Shown: positions 1 through 5,988, counted from the first letter of the stretch. The stretch is DNA of 13,307 nucleotides from Bacillota bacterium (GCA_021816665.1 JAKAXI010000020.1:1-13307); one strand, 5' to 3'. A program made the numbers and translations. The notes: generated by a model not told the origin, from the sequence alone.

Positions 1-90
1 CAGTTCTTCACAGGTGGGGAACCAGCCATTTACCGTCGCAAGGGGTGGCGAAAGCTCGAATCGCGTAAAAGCTTGCGCAATACGATGTGA
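1..90 (+). CDS. Possible 3' end of an upstream gene (unidentified)
   Basis: Frame 1 is open from the window edge to a TGA at 88-90. It would encode a basic C-terminal tail of 29 residues that includes IYRRKGWRKLE. I do not recognise the family. The main support is context: the stop lies five bases before a strong hairpin at 96-139, as expected for the last gene of a transcript. Frame 3 also ends nearby (TAA at 64-66), so the frame is not certain. The tail does not resemble ribosomal protein L32, which precedes ylbO in B. subtilis. Confidence 0.25.
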   Translation, partial: QFFTGGEPAIYRRKGWRKLESRKSLRNTM

Positions 91-95
91 ACCTC

Positions 96-142
96 AGAGG
101 GCTGTCCCAGGAGTGCGATCGCACGAGGGGCGGCCCTCTTTC
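96..142 (+). terminator. Hairpin terminator of the upstream transcript
   Basis: The outer arms AGAGGGC (96-102) and GCCCTCT (133-139) pair perfectly. The stem continues inward through TGTCCC against GGGGCG with wobbles. The apex is the perfect palindrome GTGCGATCGCAC (113-124). The stem is followed by CTTTC, so the U tract is short. It most likely ends the gene left of the window and insulates the rsfA promoter region. The U tract is also weak on the other strand, so the + orientation is inferred from gene layout. Confidence 0.6.
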
Positions 143-153
143 AATACAGTCGT

Positions 154-183
154 GTTTAAATACTTGTATGTTTGGGAATAACA
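154..183 (+). promoter_or_regulatory. Candidate sigma-F-type promoter for the rsfA-like gene
   Basis: GTTTA (154-158) fits the sigma-F -35 consensus GYWTA. A 15-base spacer follows, then GGGAATAACA (174-183), which fits 9 of 10 positions of the -10 consensus GGNRANANTW (consensus from memory). The predicted transcript would start near 190 and have a leader of about 100 bases. B. subtilis rsfA is known as a sigma-F target in the forespore, which agrees. I see no better sigma-A promoter between the terminator and the gene. Confidence 0.45.
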
Positions 184-292
184 AGTGATAGCTTCGTGAT
201 AGCGCGGGAAGGCGGCGGGAAACGCCGCAACCGCTGAATATGCGGTAATTCCGCTGCATTGGATCGCGGTATGAATCAGGGGGCCAGCAACG

Positions 293-940
293 ATGAAGCA
301 AAGCCTGCGAACTATGCGTCAGGACGCATGGACTACGGAAGACGATGCCATTCTGGCAGAGGTAGTACTGAATCACATTCGAGATGGAAGTACGCAGTTG
401 GCGGGGTTTAACGAAGCCAGCAGACGTCTGGGGCGGACGGCGGCTGCGTGTGGCTTTCGGTGGAACGCCTGTGTACGCAAACAACACAAAAGCGAGATTG
501 AGTTGGCGAAAGAAGACCGTAAGGAACGAAAATCTGCAAAAGTTCAGGCGCAGCTCGAGGGGGGAGATTACGATCACCCGACAGCCACGCTGATGACTTG
601 GGCCCAGGTTCTGCGGTTCCTCCGTCAGGAAAAGAGTACCGCCCAGCAGTGGGCGTCGAGATGGCGTGCTGCGGAGCGACAAGCAGTGCAGTGGCGCGAC
701 AAGTTCGAGCAAGTCGACCGTGCCTACCAAGAACTACGCACGGACCACGCGAAATTGGAGAAAGATTACGAGACGGTGGTTGAAGACTATCGCGCTTTGG
801 TCAAGATCATGGAGCGCGCGCGTAAGGCAACGTTCCTGAACGGAGATGACGTTACTAAAGAAGGGTTCATGTACCGCATTGACGAGTACGGGAGTTTAGA
901 GCGGATCGACACTGCCGGCTCCATGGAGCAGGTGGAATAA
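293..940 (+). CDS. rsfA: RsfA/YlbO-family prespore transcription factor
   Basis: This 215-residue protein belongs to the RsfA family, which adjusts sigma-F/sigma-G-dependent gene expression in the forespore. The N-terminal Myb/SANT-like DNA-binding domain spans about residues 8-65. It has the family signatures MRQDAWTTEDDAILAEVV and GRTAAACGFRWN. Residues 66-82 are a basic linker. Residues about 118-178 are a charged, heptad-rich coiled coil, probably for dimerisation. The C-terminus is acidic. The ATG at 293 follows CAGGGGG by about nine bases; an internal Met at 314 would also keep the whole domain. A sigma-F-like promoter lies upstream and a terminator follows 20 bases after the stop, so it is probably monocistronic. 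By position, upstream of a ylbP homologue, it corresponds to B. subtilis ylbO, the RsfA paralogue. RsfA and YlbO cannot be separated from sequence alone. Confidence 0.9.
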   Translation: MKQSLRTMRQDAWTTEDDAILAEVVLNHIRDGSTQLAGFNEASRRLGRTAAACGFRWNACVRKQHKSEIELAKEDRKERKSAKVQAQLEGGDYDHPTATLMTWAQVLRFLRQEKSTAQQWASRWRAAERQAVQWRDKFEQVDRAYQELRTDHAKLEKDYETVVEDYRALVKIMERARKATFLNGDDVTKEGFMYRIDEYGSLERIDTAGSMEQVE

Positions 941-960
941 GCTCTGAGTTGGGACATCGC

Positions 961-1004
961 GAAGCGGCAGGAGATGCAGGCCTGCCGCTTCTTGTATTGT
1001 GGAT
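961..1004 (+). terminator. Rho-independent terminator of the rsfA-like gene
   Basis: Perfect 11-bp arms GAAGCGGCAGG (961-971) and CCTGCCGCTTC (981-991) flank a 9-base loop. The downstream stretch is U-rich (TTGTATTGTGG, then ATTTT). It lies between converging genes, 20 bases after the rsfA-like stop and about 50 bases from the end of the minus-strand PLP gene. The minus side has no U tract next to the stem, so the + direction is favoured. Confidence 0.75.
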
Positions 1005-1040
1005 TTTAGTTCTCCGCTATCAACCGCGGCACGTCCCTGG

Positions 1041-2288
1041 CTAATGGGACCTTTGTTGTCCGACTGTGGCGTTCAACGGTTCAAACGCCCGCGTCAACTC
1101 CGATTCGAGTTGCTCGTACTCCTCACAGCCGACAGACAGTCGCAGTAGACCGTCGGTGATTCCCAGCTCTTCTCGTTCGGTCTGTGAGTAGGCGCGGTGC
1201 GACGTCAGGGCAGGATGCGACAGTGTCGTATGCAAACCGCCTAACGAAGGCGCTAAGTGGATGGTCGATAGGTTGCGCACAAGCGCATTTGCTGCATCGT
1301 ACCCGCCGTGCAGGTCGAAAGATACCATAGCTCCGTAACCACCGTGAAACACGTGGTTTGCAATTGCATGGTTGGGGTCTTCCTCGCGCCCAGGGTAGTA
1401 GACGGTTCGGACCGCAGCCTGGCTTGCCAGAACATTTGCCAAAAAATGCGCTGTCTCACACTGCTTTGAAAACCGCAGCGCGAACGTTTGTAATCCTCTC
1501 TCAGTCAACCAAGCGTCGAATGGGGAAAGGGTCCCGCCAAACGTGACAGAAAACCGCCGTACCTTCTCCACTGTGTCACGGTCCCCTGTCACGGCGCCGC
1601 CGATGACGTCGCTGTGCCCGTTCAGAAACTTGGTTAGACTGTGCAGGGACAGTGTGGCGCCATGCTCGATGGGGCGGACCAGAAGCGGTGTTGCAAAGGT
1701 GTTGTCAACGACTAGTTGCAGGCCATGTCGGCGGGCAAAGGCAGCGACGTCGGGAAGAGCACAGACTTGCAGAAGGGGGTTGGCAATCGTCTCCGCATAG
1801 ACCATGCGAGTTTCCGGCCGCAAGGCCTTGTGCAAGGTGAGAGTGTCGTTCAGGTCTACGTAACTGATGTCCACGCCCCACTGCCGAAGTGTCTGCTCAA
1901 AAAATGCATACGTTCCACCGTACAGGTGCTTGGTCGCGATCACGTGGTCGCCAGGATGCAACAGCGCAAAGCACGTCTGTGCGATTGCGGCCATTCCTGA
2001 ACTGCACAACACCGCCGCTTCTGCCCCTTCGAGTGCAGCAATGTAGTCCTCCACAGGTCTCTCATTTGGATGTCCGTTCCTGCGATAGACGTATGCGGCA
2101 CTCGTGTGGTCGTGTTCGTAATACGCTTGAATAGCGTCTAGGTCGTCAAACGTGTACACAGAACTCGGATAGATTGGGGAGACCTCTGGGCGAACCGGTC
2201 CGTCCTGGCTCTGCTGAGTACGGCGGAGTTCCACATCCGCGTTTAACCGGCGCAGAACCTCTGGTTGCAGGCTAACGCGTGGGTTCAT
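1041..2288 (-). CDS. PLP-dependent trans-sulfuration enzyme (Cys/Met metabolism family)
   Basis: This 415-residue fold-type I PLP enzyme belongs to the cystathionine gamma-synthase / gamma-lyase / methionine gamma-lyase family, which makes or breaks thioether bonds in Cys and Met metabolism in the cytosol. Family residues visible: Y68 and R70 (Y-x-R, PLP phosphate contact from the partner subunit), SSGMAA at 96-101, Y123 stacking on PLP, D195 in VVDNTFATP, lysine K220 in SLTKFLNGHSDVIGG, and R383 in LLRLSVG for the substrate carboxylate. The ATG at 2288 is chosen because AGAGGA lies about eight bases upstream and homology begins there; the frame stays open upstream to 2444 inside the ylbP-like gene. 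It overlaps that gene by 17 bases, implying co-transcription. The loop SLGGLH has His353 where most relatives have Glu, and the Cys of methionine gamma-lyase (LYGC) is Gly here. The exact reaction is therefore open. Confidence 0.88.
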   Translation of the reverse strand: MNPRVSLQPEVLRRLNADVELRRTQQSQDGPVRPEVSPIYPSSVYTFDDLDAIQAYYEHDHTSAAYVYRRNGHPNERPVEDYIAALEGAEAAVLCSSGMAAIAQTCFALLHPGDHVIATKHLYGGTYAFFEQTLRQWGVDISYVDLNDTLTLHKALRPETRMVYAETIANPLLQVCALPDVAAFARRHGLQLVVDNTFATPLLVRPIEHGATLSLHSLTKFLNGHSDVIGGAVTGDRDTVEKVRRFSVTFGGTLSPFDAWLTERGLQTFALRFSKQCETAHFLANVLASQAAVRTVYYPGREEDPNHAIANHVFHGGYGAMVSFDLHGGYDAANALVRNLSTIHLAPSLGGLHTTLSHPALTSHRAYSQTEREELGITDGLLRLSVGCEEYEQLESELTRAFEPLNATVGQQRSH

Positions 2289-2748
2289 ATGACTGGTCCT
2301 CTGTAGCCGGAATCCAAACGTACGGGTTCTCGCCGCGATCGCGGTTTGGGTCATATTTGACAGGCTCAAATCCGAGTTTGATAAAAAAGTCCTGTGCTCC
2401 GTAGCGGACGTTGGTTTTAATCGGTTCGCCAAGGGATTGTCCATACTGGACTAAAGCTCGACCAAATCCACGACCCTTGTAGCCGGGAAGAACTTCAAGT
2501 TTCCACAATTCAAAGTGATCTCGCGGTGGGGAAAAGTAGCGGTCAAAGCGAGCATCGATCGGGTACAAACTCATTCGAGCCACCAGTTTGCCATCTTCGT
2601 AAATGCCGTAAAACGGAGAACTGCTGCTGTCTTCGATCAAGTTGGCACGGAGGTCTTCGTACATCGAAAGTTCTTCCAACCCGTGTTCGTGGAACTTCTT
2701 GAACTCTTCCAAAGTCCGGTAGTTGATTTTTAACCGTTCCACTTTCAT
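2272..2748 (-). CDS. ylbP: GNAT-family N-acetyltransferase, YlbP-like
   Basis: This 158-residue protein has a GNAT fold. The acetyl-CoA loop is at residues 90-96 (YKGRGFG) after strand ELWKLEVLP, and the substrate side shows SPFYGIYEDGKLVARMSLY at about 44-62. It closely recalls B. subtilis YlbP, including the N-terminus KVERLKINYRTLEEFKKF and the C-terminal VKYDPNRDRGENP. The acceptor substrate is unknown for the family. The ATG at 2748 has a near-perfect Shine-Dalgarno AAGGAGGG eight bases upstream. It is the first gene of a two-gene unit, overlapping the PLP enzyme by 17 bases. The neighbouring rsfA/ylbO-like gene matches the B. subtilis order ylbO-ylbP. Confidence 0.9.
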   Translation of the reverse strand: MKVERLKINYRTLEEFKKFHEHGLEELSMYEDLRANLIEDSSSSPFYGIYEDGKLVARMSLYPIDARFDRYFSPPRDHFELWKLEVLPGYKGRGFGRALVQYGQSLGEPIKTNVRYGAQDFFIKLGFEPVKYDPNRDRGENPYVWIPATEDQSYEPTR

Positions 2749-2778
2749 CGTTAAATCCCTCCTTGTTGCACCCCATTC

Positions 2779-2787
2779 ATACTACCA
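2779..2787 (-). promoter_or_regulatory. Candidate extended -10 promoter for ylbP and the PLP gene
   Basis: Read on the minus strand, the sequence is TGGTAGTATGAAT. This gives an extended -10 (TG-n-TAGTAT, -10 hexamer at 2784-2779). The start would be near 2772, leaving a leader of about 24 bases that contains the AAGGAGGG site. No good -35 lies 17 bases upstream, which is tolerated by extended -10 promoters. Confidence 0.4.
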
Positions 2788-2793
2788 TGAAAG

Positions 2794-2836
2794 GCCCTGG
2801 TTCGGCGCGTCCAAGCACGCGGTCAGAGGGCTTTTT
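2794..2836 (+). terminator. Terminator-like hairpin in a divergent intergenic region
   Basis: Outer arms GCCCT (2794-2798) and AGGGC (2827-2831) enclose inner arms CGCGT (2806-2810) and ACGCG (2817-2821) with loop CCAAGC. The last paired base is followed directly by TTTTT (2832-2836). On the + strand this is a classic intrinsic terminator shape. It is oddly placed, because no + gene ends upstream of it; the region lies between ylbP (-) and the Ger(x)C gene (+). It may block antisense read-through into the germination gene. Confidence 0.45.
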
Positions 2837-2866
2837 GCATGTTCGTACCCGCCTTGAGACAAGCTA
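2837..2866 (+). promoter_or_regulatory. Candidate sigma-G-type promoter for the Ger(x)C gene
   Basis: GCATG (2837-2841) fits the sigma-G -35 consensus GHATR. After exactly 18 bases comes CAAGCTA (2860-2866), one mismatch from CATNHTA (consensus from memory). Germinant-receptor genes are known sigma-G targets, so the position is sensible. The start would be near 2873, four bases before the GTG at 2877. That fits the alternative TTG start at 2886 better, because AGGTGA at 2875-2880 could then serve as ribosome-binding site. Confidence 0.35.
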
Positions 2867-2876
2867 GCTTCGGCAG

Positions 2877-4214
2877 GTGAATGCGTTGACTCGTACTTAT
2901 TATAAAATTCGAAGCGTCCGCTGGGTAAAGGTGACCGTAGCTTTGTCGCTTGTTTTGTTCAGCAGTCTGCTGACGACTGGGTGTTACGACCGAATGGAGT
3001 TAGAACAACAGGCGTTTGTGGTGGCGTTAGGTATTGACCAAGCACCGAACAACATGGTTGACTGCAGTTTCCTCATCGCCCTCCCAATCAGCCCGTCAGG
3101 TGGCGGCCAGGGTGGTGCGGAACCCAAGGCGGCGTCTGGACCGGTCACCTTCCGTGCTCGGAGTTTGGTGGAAGCGATGCAAATGGCCAATTCAAGTGTC
3201 GAGCGCAGTCTCAACTTGTCGCACTTGGGGCTTGTGGTATTCGGGTCGGACGTGGCAAAGGCAGGATTGTCGGCACAGTTATACCCGATGGTACGGTTCC
3301 GGGAATTTCGGCGCACCATGCTGCTTGCAGTCAGCCAGGGAAGCGCAAAGGACATCTTGAGTCAGAACAAGCCAGTCCTTGACCGATCGACCAGCCGGTG
3401 GGCCGATGACATCATCGAGATCGGCCGACGCAGTGGAATGATCCCCGTAGTGACACTCCACGATTACCTGCGAAGCCGCGAGGAGAGTCTCGCCAATCCA
3501 CTGCTGCCGCTATGCGCGGTGAACCAATCTGTGCAGAGTTCTTCGAGTGGTGGGGGGGCGTCCGGGAGCGGTTCCTCGGGTGGAGGCAGTAGTGCAAGTG
3601 GGAGCGGTGGAACAGGCGAGGGGAGCGGTGGCGCGGCACCCGGTGATGCAGGCAACGTTGCACGTTCTGGCGGCAATCCAGTCGAGTGGGCTGGGGCTGC
3701 CGTGTTTCGGGACGACAAAATGATCGATCAACTTACGGGTAGACAGGTTATGGACGTGAGTCTGTTGCAGGGAAGGCTAGCCCAGGCGCGATTTACGTTT
3801 TCCGACCCGACTGCCCCGACGCGCACGGTTACATTGCGAATGAAACGCGCTGGGTCGCCACGATATGACATTCAGCTTGGTCGACAGCTGATTGTACGCG
3901 TAGACCTGCCTCTTGAAGCAGACCTCATCAGCACCCAAGCATCGGTCAACTACGCCAATCAGAGCTCGCAAATGAAACTGGAGCAGCGGATCGGACAGCG
4001 GCTCTCGGCCGAACTGTCGGGCGTACTGAAACACCTGTGTCAGGGTGACGGCGTGGACGTCATTCCGATCTCGGACCACATCCGCGGCCGTTTCACGACG
4101 GACGCGGCACTGCAGAACTACCCGTGGACAACTCAACTGCGACGGTCACAGATAACTGTTGAGGCACAGGTGCAGGTGCGCAGATTCGGGATCTCCAACC
4201 CGATGCAATCGTGA
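2877..4214 (+). CDS. Ger(x)C-family spore germination lipoprotein
   Basis: This protein of about 445 residues resembles the C subunit of germinant receptors (GerAC/GerBC type), a lipoprotein on the outer face of the spore inner membrane. Residues 1-35 form a lipoprotein signal peptide: basic n-region, hydrophobic VALSLVLFSSLL, then TTGC with lipidated C36. The CYDRMELEQQAFVVALGID stretch is the typical Ger(x)C beginning. The N-terminal domain runs to about 215 and the C-terminal domain from about 268 (WAGAAVFRDDKMIDQLTG) to YPWTTQ near 415-420 and VRRFG near 434-438. Between them lies a Gly/Ser-rich low-complexity linker (about 221-267). GTG at 2877 has a weak ribosome site; TTG at 2886, five bases after AGGTGA, is a real alternative and keeps the signal peptide. 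No A or B subunit gene is adjacent, so partners must be encoded elsewhere or it acts alone. A sigma-G-like promoter precedes it. Confidence 0.87.
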   Translation: MNALTRTYYKIRSVRWVKVTVALSLVLFSSLLTTGCYDRMELEQQAFVVALGIDQAPNNMVDCSFLIALPISPSGGGQGGAEPKAASGPVTFRARSLVEAMQMANSSVERSLNLSHLGLVVFGSDVAKAGLSAQLYPMVRFREFRRTMLLAVSQGSAKDILSQNKPVLDRSTSRWADDIIEIGRRSGMIPVVTLHDYLRSREESLANPLLPLCAVNQSVQSSSSGGGASGSGSSGGGSSASGSGGTGEGSGGAAPGDAGNVARSGGNPVEWAGAAVFRDDKMIDQLTGRQVMDVSLLQGRLAQARFTFSDPTAPTRTVTLRMKRAGSPRYDIQLGRQLIVRVDLPLEADLISTQASVNYANQSSQMKLEQRIGQRLSAELSGVLKHLCQGDGVDVIPISDHIRGRFTTDAALQNYPWTTQLRRSQITVEAQVQVRRFGISNPMQS

Positions 4215-4244
4215 CAAGACACCGCGCCGAACTCGTGGTGAACG

Positions 4245-4913
4245 TCAAGGCAAATACGCCCGCACAGGGAAGTGCGGTACACTCGTCTGCTCGGTACGAG
4301 GAGCACCCTGAACTGACCTTGGCAGTGACGGGCCCGGTGCAGGCCAACGGCCTGGAGTGTACGGCGGGATGCCTGCACTTCCTTGCGCCGGGTTCTGAGC
4401 TCTTGGTGGCTGAAACGGACCCGGCTGCGTGGACCACAAAAGTCGGTCGTTTCCCGACGGACTTGACAGCGCAGGCTGTTGTGCCTGCGGTCTCATGCCA
4501 CTTTGTTGTGGTTGCTGGACACTCTGCGGGTTTGCGGACGGTCGCTCATTTTGCTTTGGTTCTCTACTCTCGGTTTCGTCTTTCTCTTTTGAACTCGTCA
4601 AGTTTTTCGCGCTCTCTGCAACGTACTCAATCAGCCCGCTGAAGATGGGGCTTTCGGCGAGTTGCAAGAGCGCTTTGGCATCGATGTTTTGTTGCTTCAA
4701 AAGGCCGTGGCGCAGAGACTTCGAAAGCGCCAGGAGAAGGCGCAGATACTCCTCGTTGGTTAGACCGAGAGCCCGCGCTTCTGCTCGTACGTCCTTCTGC
4801 AGGTGCTGTGGCAGGTGCAGGTTGGTTCTCTTTTGATATGGCTGCCGCGTACCCCGTACGCCTTGCGTTGTTGCCAACTGTCTCGTTTTTGTATGCCTGG
4901 TTTTTGGTGCCAT
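4245..4913 (-). CDS. Uncharacterised protein with ribbon-helix-helix-like domain and Pro/Gln-rich tail
   Basis: I do not recognise this 222-residue protein as a named family. Residues 1-30 are basic. Residues about 28-66 look like a ribbon-helix-helix (CopG/Arc-like) unit: strand TNLHLPQHL, helix QKDVRAEARALG, turn LT, helix NEEYLRLLLALSKSLR. Residues 70-105 are a further helical part with SPIFSGLIEYVAESAK. From about 108 to the end it is disordered and rich in Pro, Gln, Ser and Gly. The ATG at 4913 is chosen because GGGAGGG lies eight bases upstream; the frame stays open to 5108, but that part is arginine- and proline-rich nonsense crossing the SDR terminator. It converges on the Ger(x)C gene with only 30 bases between stops. 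A long inverted repeat lies 23 bases before the start, a possible operator. A DNA-binding role is inference; the domain could also be a protein-interaction module. Confidence 0.65.
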   Translation of the reverse strand: MAPKTRHTKTRQLATTQGVRGTRQPYQKRTNLHLPQHLQKDVRAEARALGLTNEEYLRLLLALSKSLRHGLLKQQNIDAKALLQLAESPIFSGLIEYVAESAKNLTSSKEKDETESREPKQNERPSANPQSVQQPQQSGMRPQAQQPALSSPSGNDRLLWSTQPGPFQPPRAQNPAQGSAGIPPYTPGRWPAPGPSLPRSVQGAPRTEQTSVPHFPVRAYLP

Positions 4914-4930
4914 TCCTCCATCCCTCCCGC

Positions 4931-4968
4931 GACAGGCGGTGGCACCTGTCCTGCCAGGTGCCAACCGC
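4931..4968 (-). repeat. Inverted repeat in the leader of the RHH-like gene
   Basis: Arms GGCACCTG (4941-4948) and CAGGTGCC (4955-4962) enclose a 6-base loop. After one unpaired A the stem extends with GCGGT (4936-4940) and ACCGC (4964-4968), giving 13 bp. An alternative, mutually exclusive pairing exists: GACAGG (4931-4936) with CCTGTC (4945-4950). Neither is followed by a U tract on either strand, so this is not a plain terminator. It lies just upstream of the GGGAGGG site of the RHH-like gene and could be an operator or an RNA switch in its leader. Confidence 0.55.
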
Positions 4969-4999
4969 AGTTGCCGTGGTGCTCTGTGTAACCAATGCA

Positions 5000-5026
5000 A
5001 ACCGCCCTGTCTGAGACAGGGCGGTT
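5000..5026 (-). terminator. Hairpin terminator downstream of the SDR gene
   Basis: Perfect 12-bp arms AACCGCCCTGTC (5000-5011) and GACAGGGCGGTT (5015-5026) flank a 3-base loop TGA. On the minus strand the stem is followed by TTTGCATT, a modest U tract. It lies about 70 bases after the SDR stop at 5096 and before the RHH-like gene on the same strand. It should reduce read-through into that gene. No convincing separate promoter for the RHH-like gene was seen. Confidence 0.6.
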
Positions 5027-5095
5027 GTTCGGGAGCGCGTAAATTTTGTAGGCGGACAGGTGGAGTTGGCTTGCGGGGAAAGAAGGAACTGTGGT

Positions 5096-5908
5096 TCAGG
5101 TCTGCCATCCGCCGTTTGGGCTAAGCACTTGCCCGGTTACATAGCCGGCTGCTGGTGACACGAGGTATGCAACTGCCGTGGCTACATCTGTTGGACTGCC
5201 GATGCGTCCGACTGGGACGCGATCTGTCAACTCATCTCGGTCTGCCGATGAGAGGTCATGGAGCATCGCGGTTTCGATGGCACCAGGAGCGACCACGTTG
5301 ACTGTCACGCCGCTAGGCCCGAGTTCCTTGGCAAGTGCTTTACTGAGGGCAATGAGTCCTCCTTTTGAAGCAGAGTATGCAGCCTCGTTCGCACCGCCAA
5401 CCATTCCCCAAACTGAGGCAACGTTCACAATGCGGCCATAGCCTTGGCGAAGCATGTGCGGCAAAACACTCTGAATGCATAGATGCGGAGCGACCAGGTT
5501 TACCCGCAGTACGTGCTCAAACGCTTCGAGCGAGGTATCCACGTACAGCGCTGTGTGCGAGATGCCGGCGTTGTTGACGAGGATCTGCGGCGACCCGAGC
5601 GCCGTCGCTGCGGTGACGATGCCGGCCGCTTGCTGTGGATCTGCTAAGTCTGCTTGCACTGTTTGGGTTCGAACTCCCAAGCGTCTGCAGTCCTCAGCGA
5701 CTTGCAGTGCCTCGCCTTTGCCTGAGTTGTAGTGGAGCACAATATCCGCTCCACCTGCCGCCAGTTCGCGTGCGATGGCTTGTCCGATGCCGCCGCTCGC
5801 GCCCGTCACAATGGCGACTTGTCCAGCTAATGGACGCGTTCGCGAACTGAACTGGGACCCGATATCTTCTGCTTCCTCAGGTTTCTCTTTCCGTTCCTCT
5901 TGTCTCAA
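5096..5908 (-). CDS. SDR-family oxidoreductase (FabG/YmfI-like)
   Basis: This 270-residue classical short-chain dehydrogenase/reductase has all core motifs: TGASGGIG at 35-42 for the cofactor, NNAG at 112-115, N137, S165, and Y178-x-x-x-K182 of the catalytic tetrad. It recalls 3-oxoacyl-ACP reductases and B. subtilis YmfI (GASGGIG, LHYNS, C-terminal PNGGWQT). The substrate cannot be told. About 29 charged residues precede the Rossmann fold, more than usual. The start is TTG at 5908 with strong GGAGGA five bases upstream; no later start codon has a comparable site, which supports the extension. It is divergent from the leucine-degradation operon, sharing a region of 133 bases, and may be co-regulated or fortuitous. 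Confidence 0.88.
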   Translation of the reverse strand: MRQEERKEKPEEAEDIGSQFSSRTRPLAGQVAIVTGASGGIGQAIARELAAGGADIVLHYNSGKGEALQVAEDCRRLGVRTQTVQADLADPQQAAGIVTAATALGSPQILVNNAGISHTALYVDTSLEAFEHVLRVNLVAPHLCIQSVLPHMLRQGYGRIVNVASVWGMVGGANEAAYSASKGGLIALSKALAKELGPSGVTVNVVAPGAIETAMLHDLSSADRDELTDRVPVGRIGSPTDVATAVAYLVSPAAGYVTGQVLSPNGGWQT

Positions 5909-5974
5909 TGTACTCCTCCATTTGTCCGGTCTCGTCTAGTTTCTTCAGTCTAGCACAAGTGGGCGCAGAACTTT

Positions 5975-5988
5975 GCAAATCGCTGACC
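5975..5988 (+). promoter_or_regulatory. Weak cre-like element before the leucine operon
   Basis: GCAAATCGCTGACC matches 8 of the 11 defined positions of the CcpA consensus TGWAANCGNTNWCA, with mismatches only at the two ends. It lies in the divergent region between the SDR gene and the biotin carboxylase gene, about 55 bases before the latter. Carbon catabolite control of amino acid breakdown would be sensible. A match of this quality can occur by chance. Confidence 0.2.

Noticed and set aside
113..124. GTGCGATCGCAC palindrome as a regulator-binding site
   Set aside because: It forms the apex of the upstream terminator stem, which explains its symmetry.
8..730. Long minus-strand open frame of 240 codons opposite the RsfA-like gene
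   Set aside because: It is the antisense shadow of rsfA and of the upstream hairpin, with no domain signature and arginine/serine-rich composition.
1033..1050. GTCCC / GGGAC inverted repeat at the end of the PLP gene
   Set aside because: Five-bp stem without a U tract on the minus strand; insufficient for a terminator.
4211..4642. Plus-strand frame starting with GTGA overlap on the Ger(x)C stop (143 codons)
   Set aside because: The overlap looks like translational coupling, but the product has no family features and ends in Ser/Leu/Arg-rich sequence antisense to the better supported RHH-like gene.
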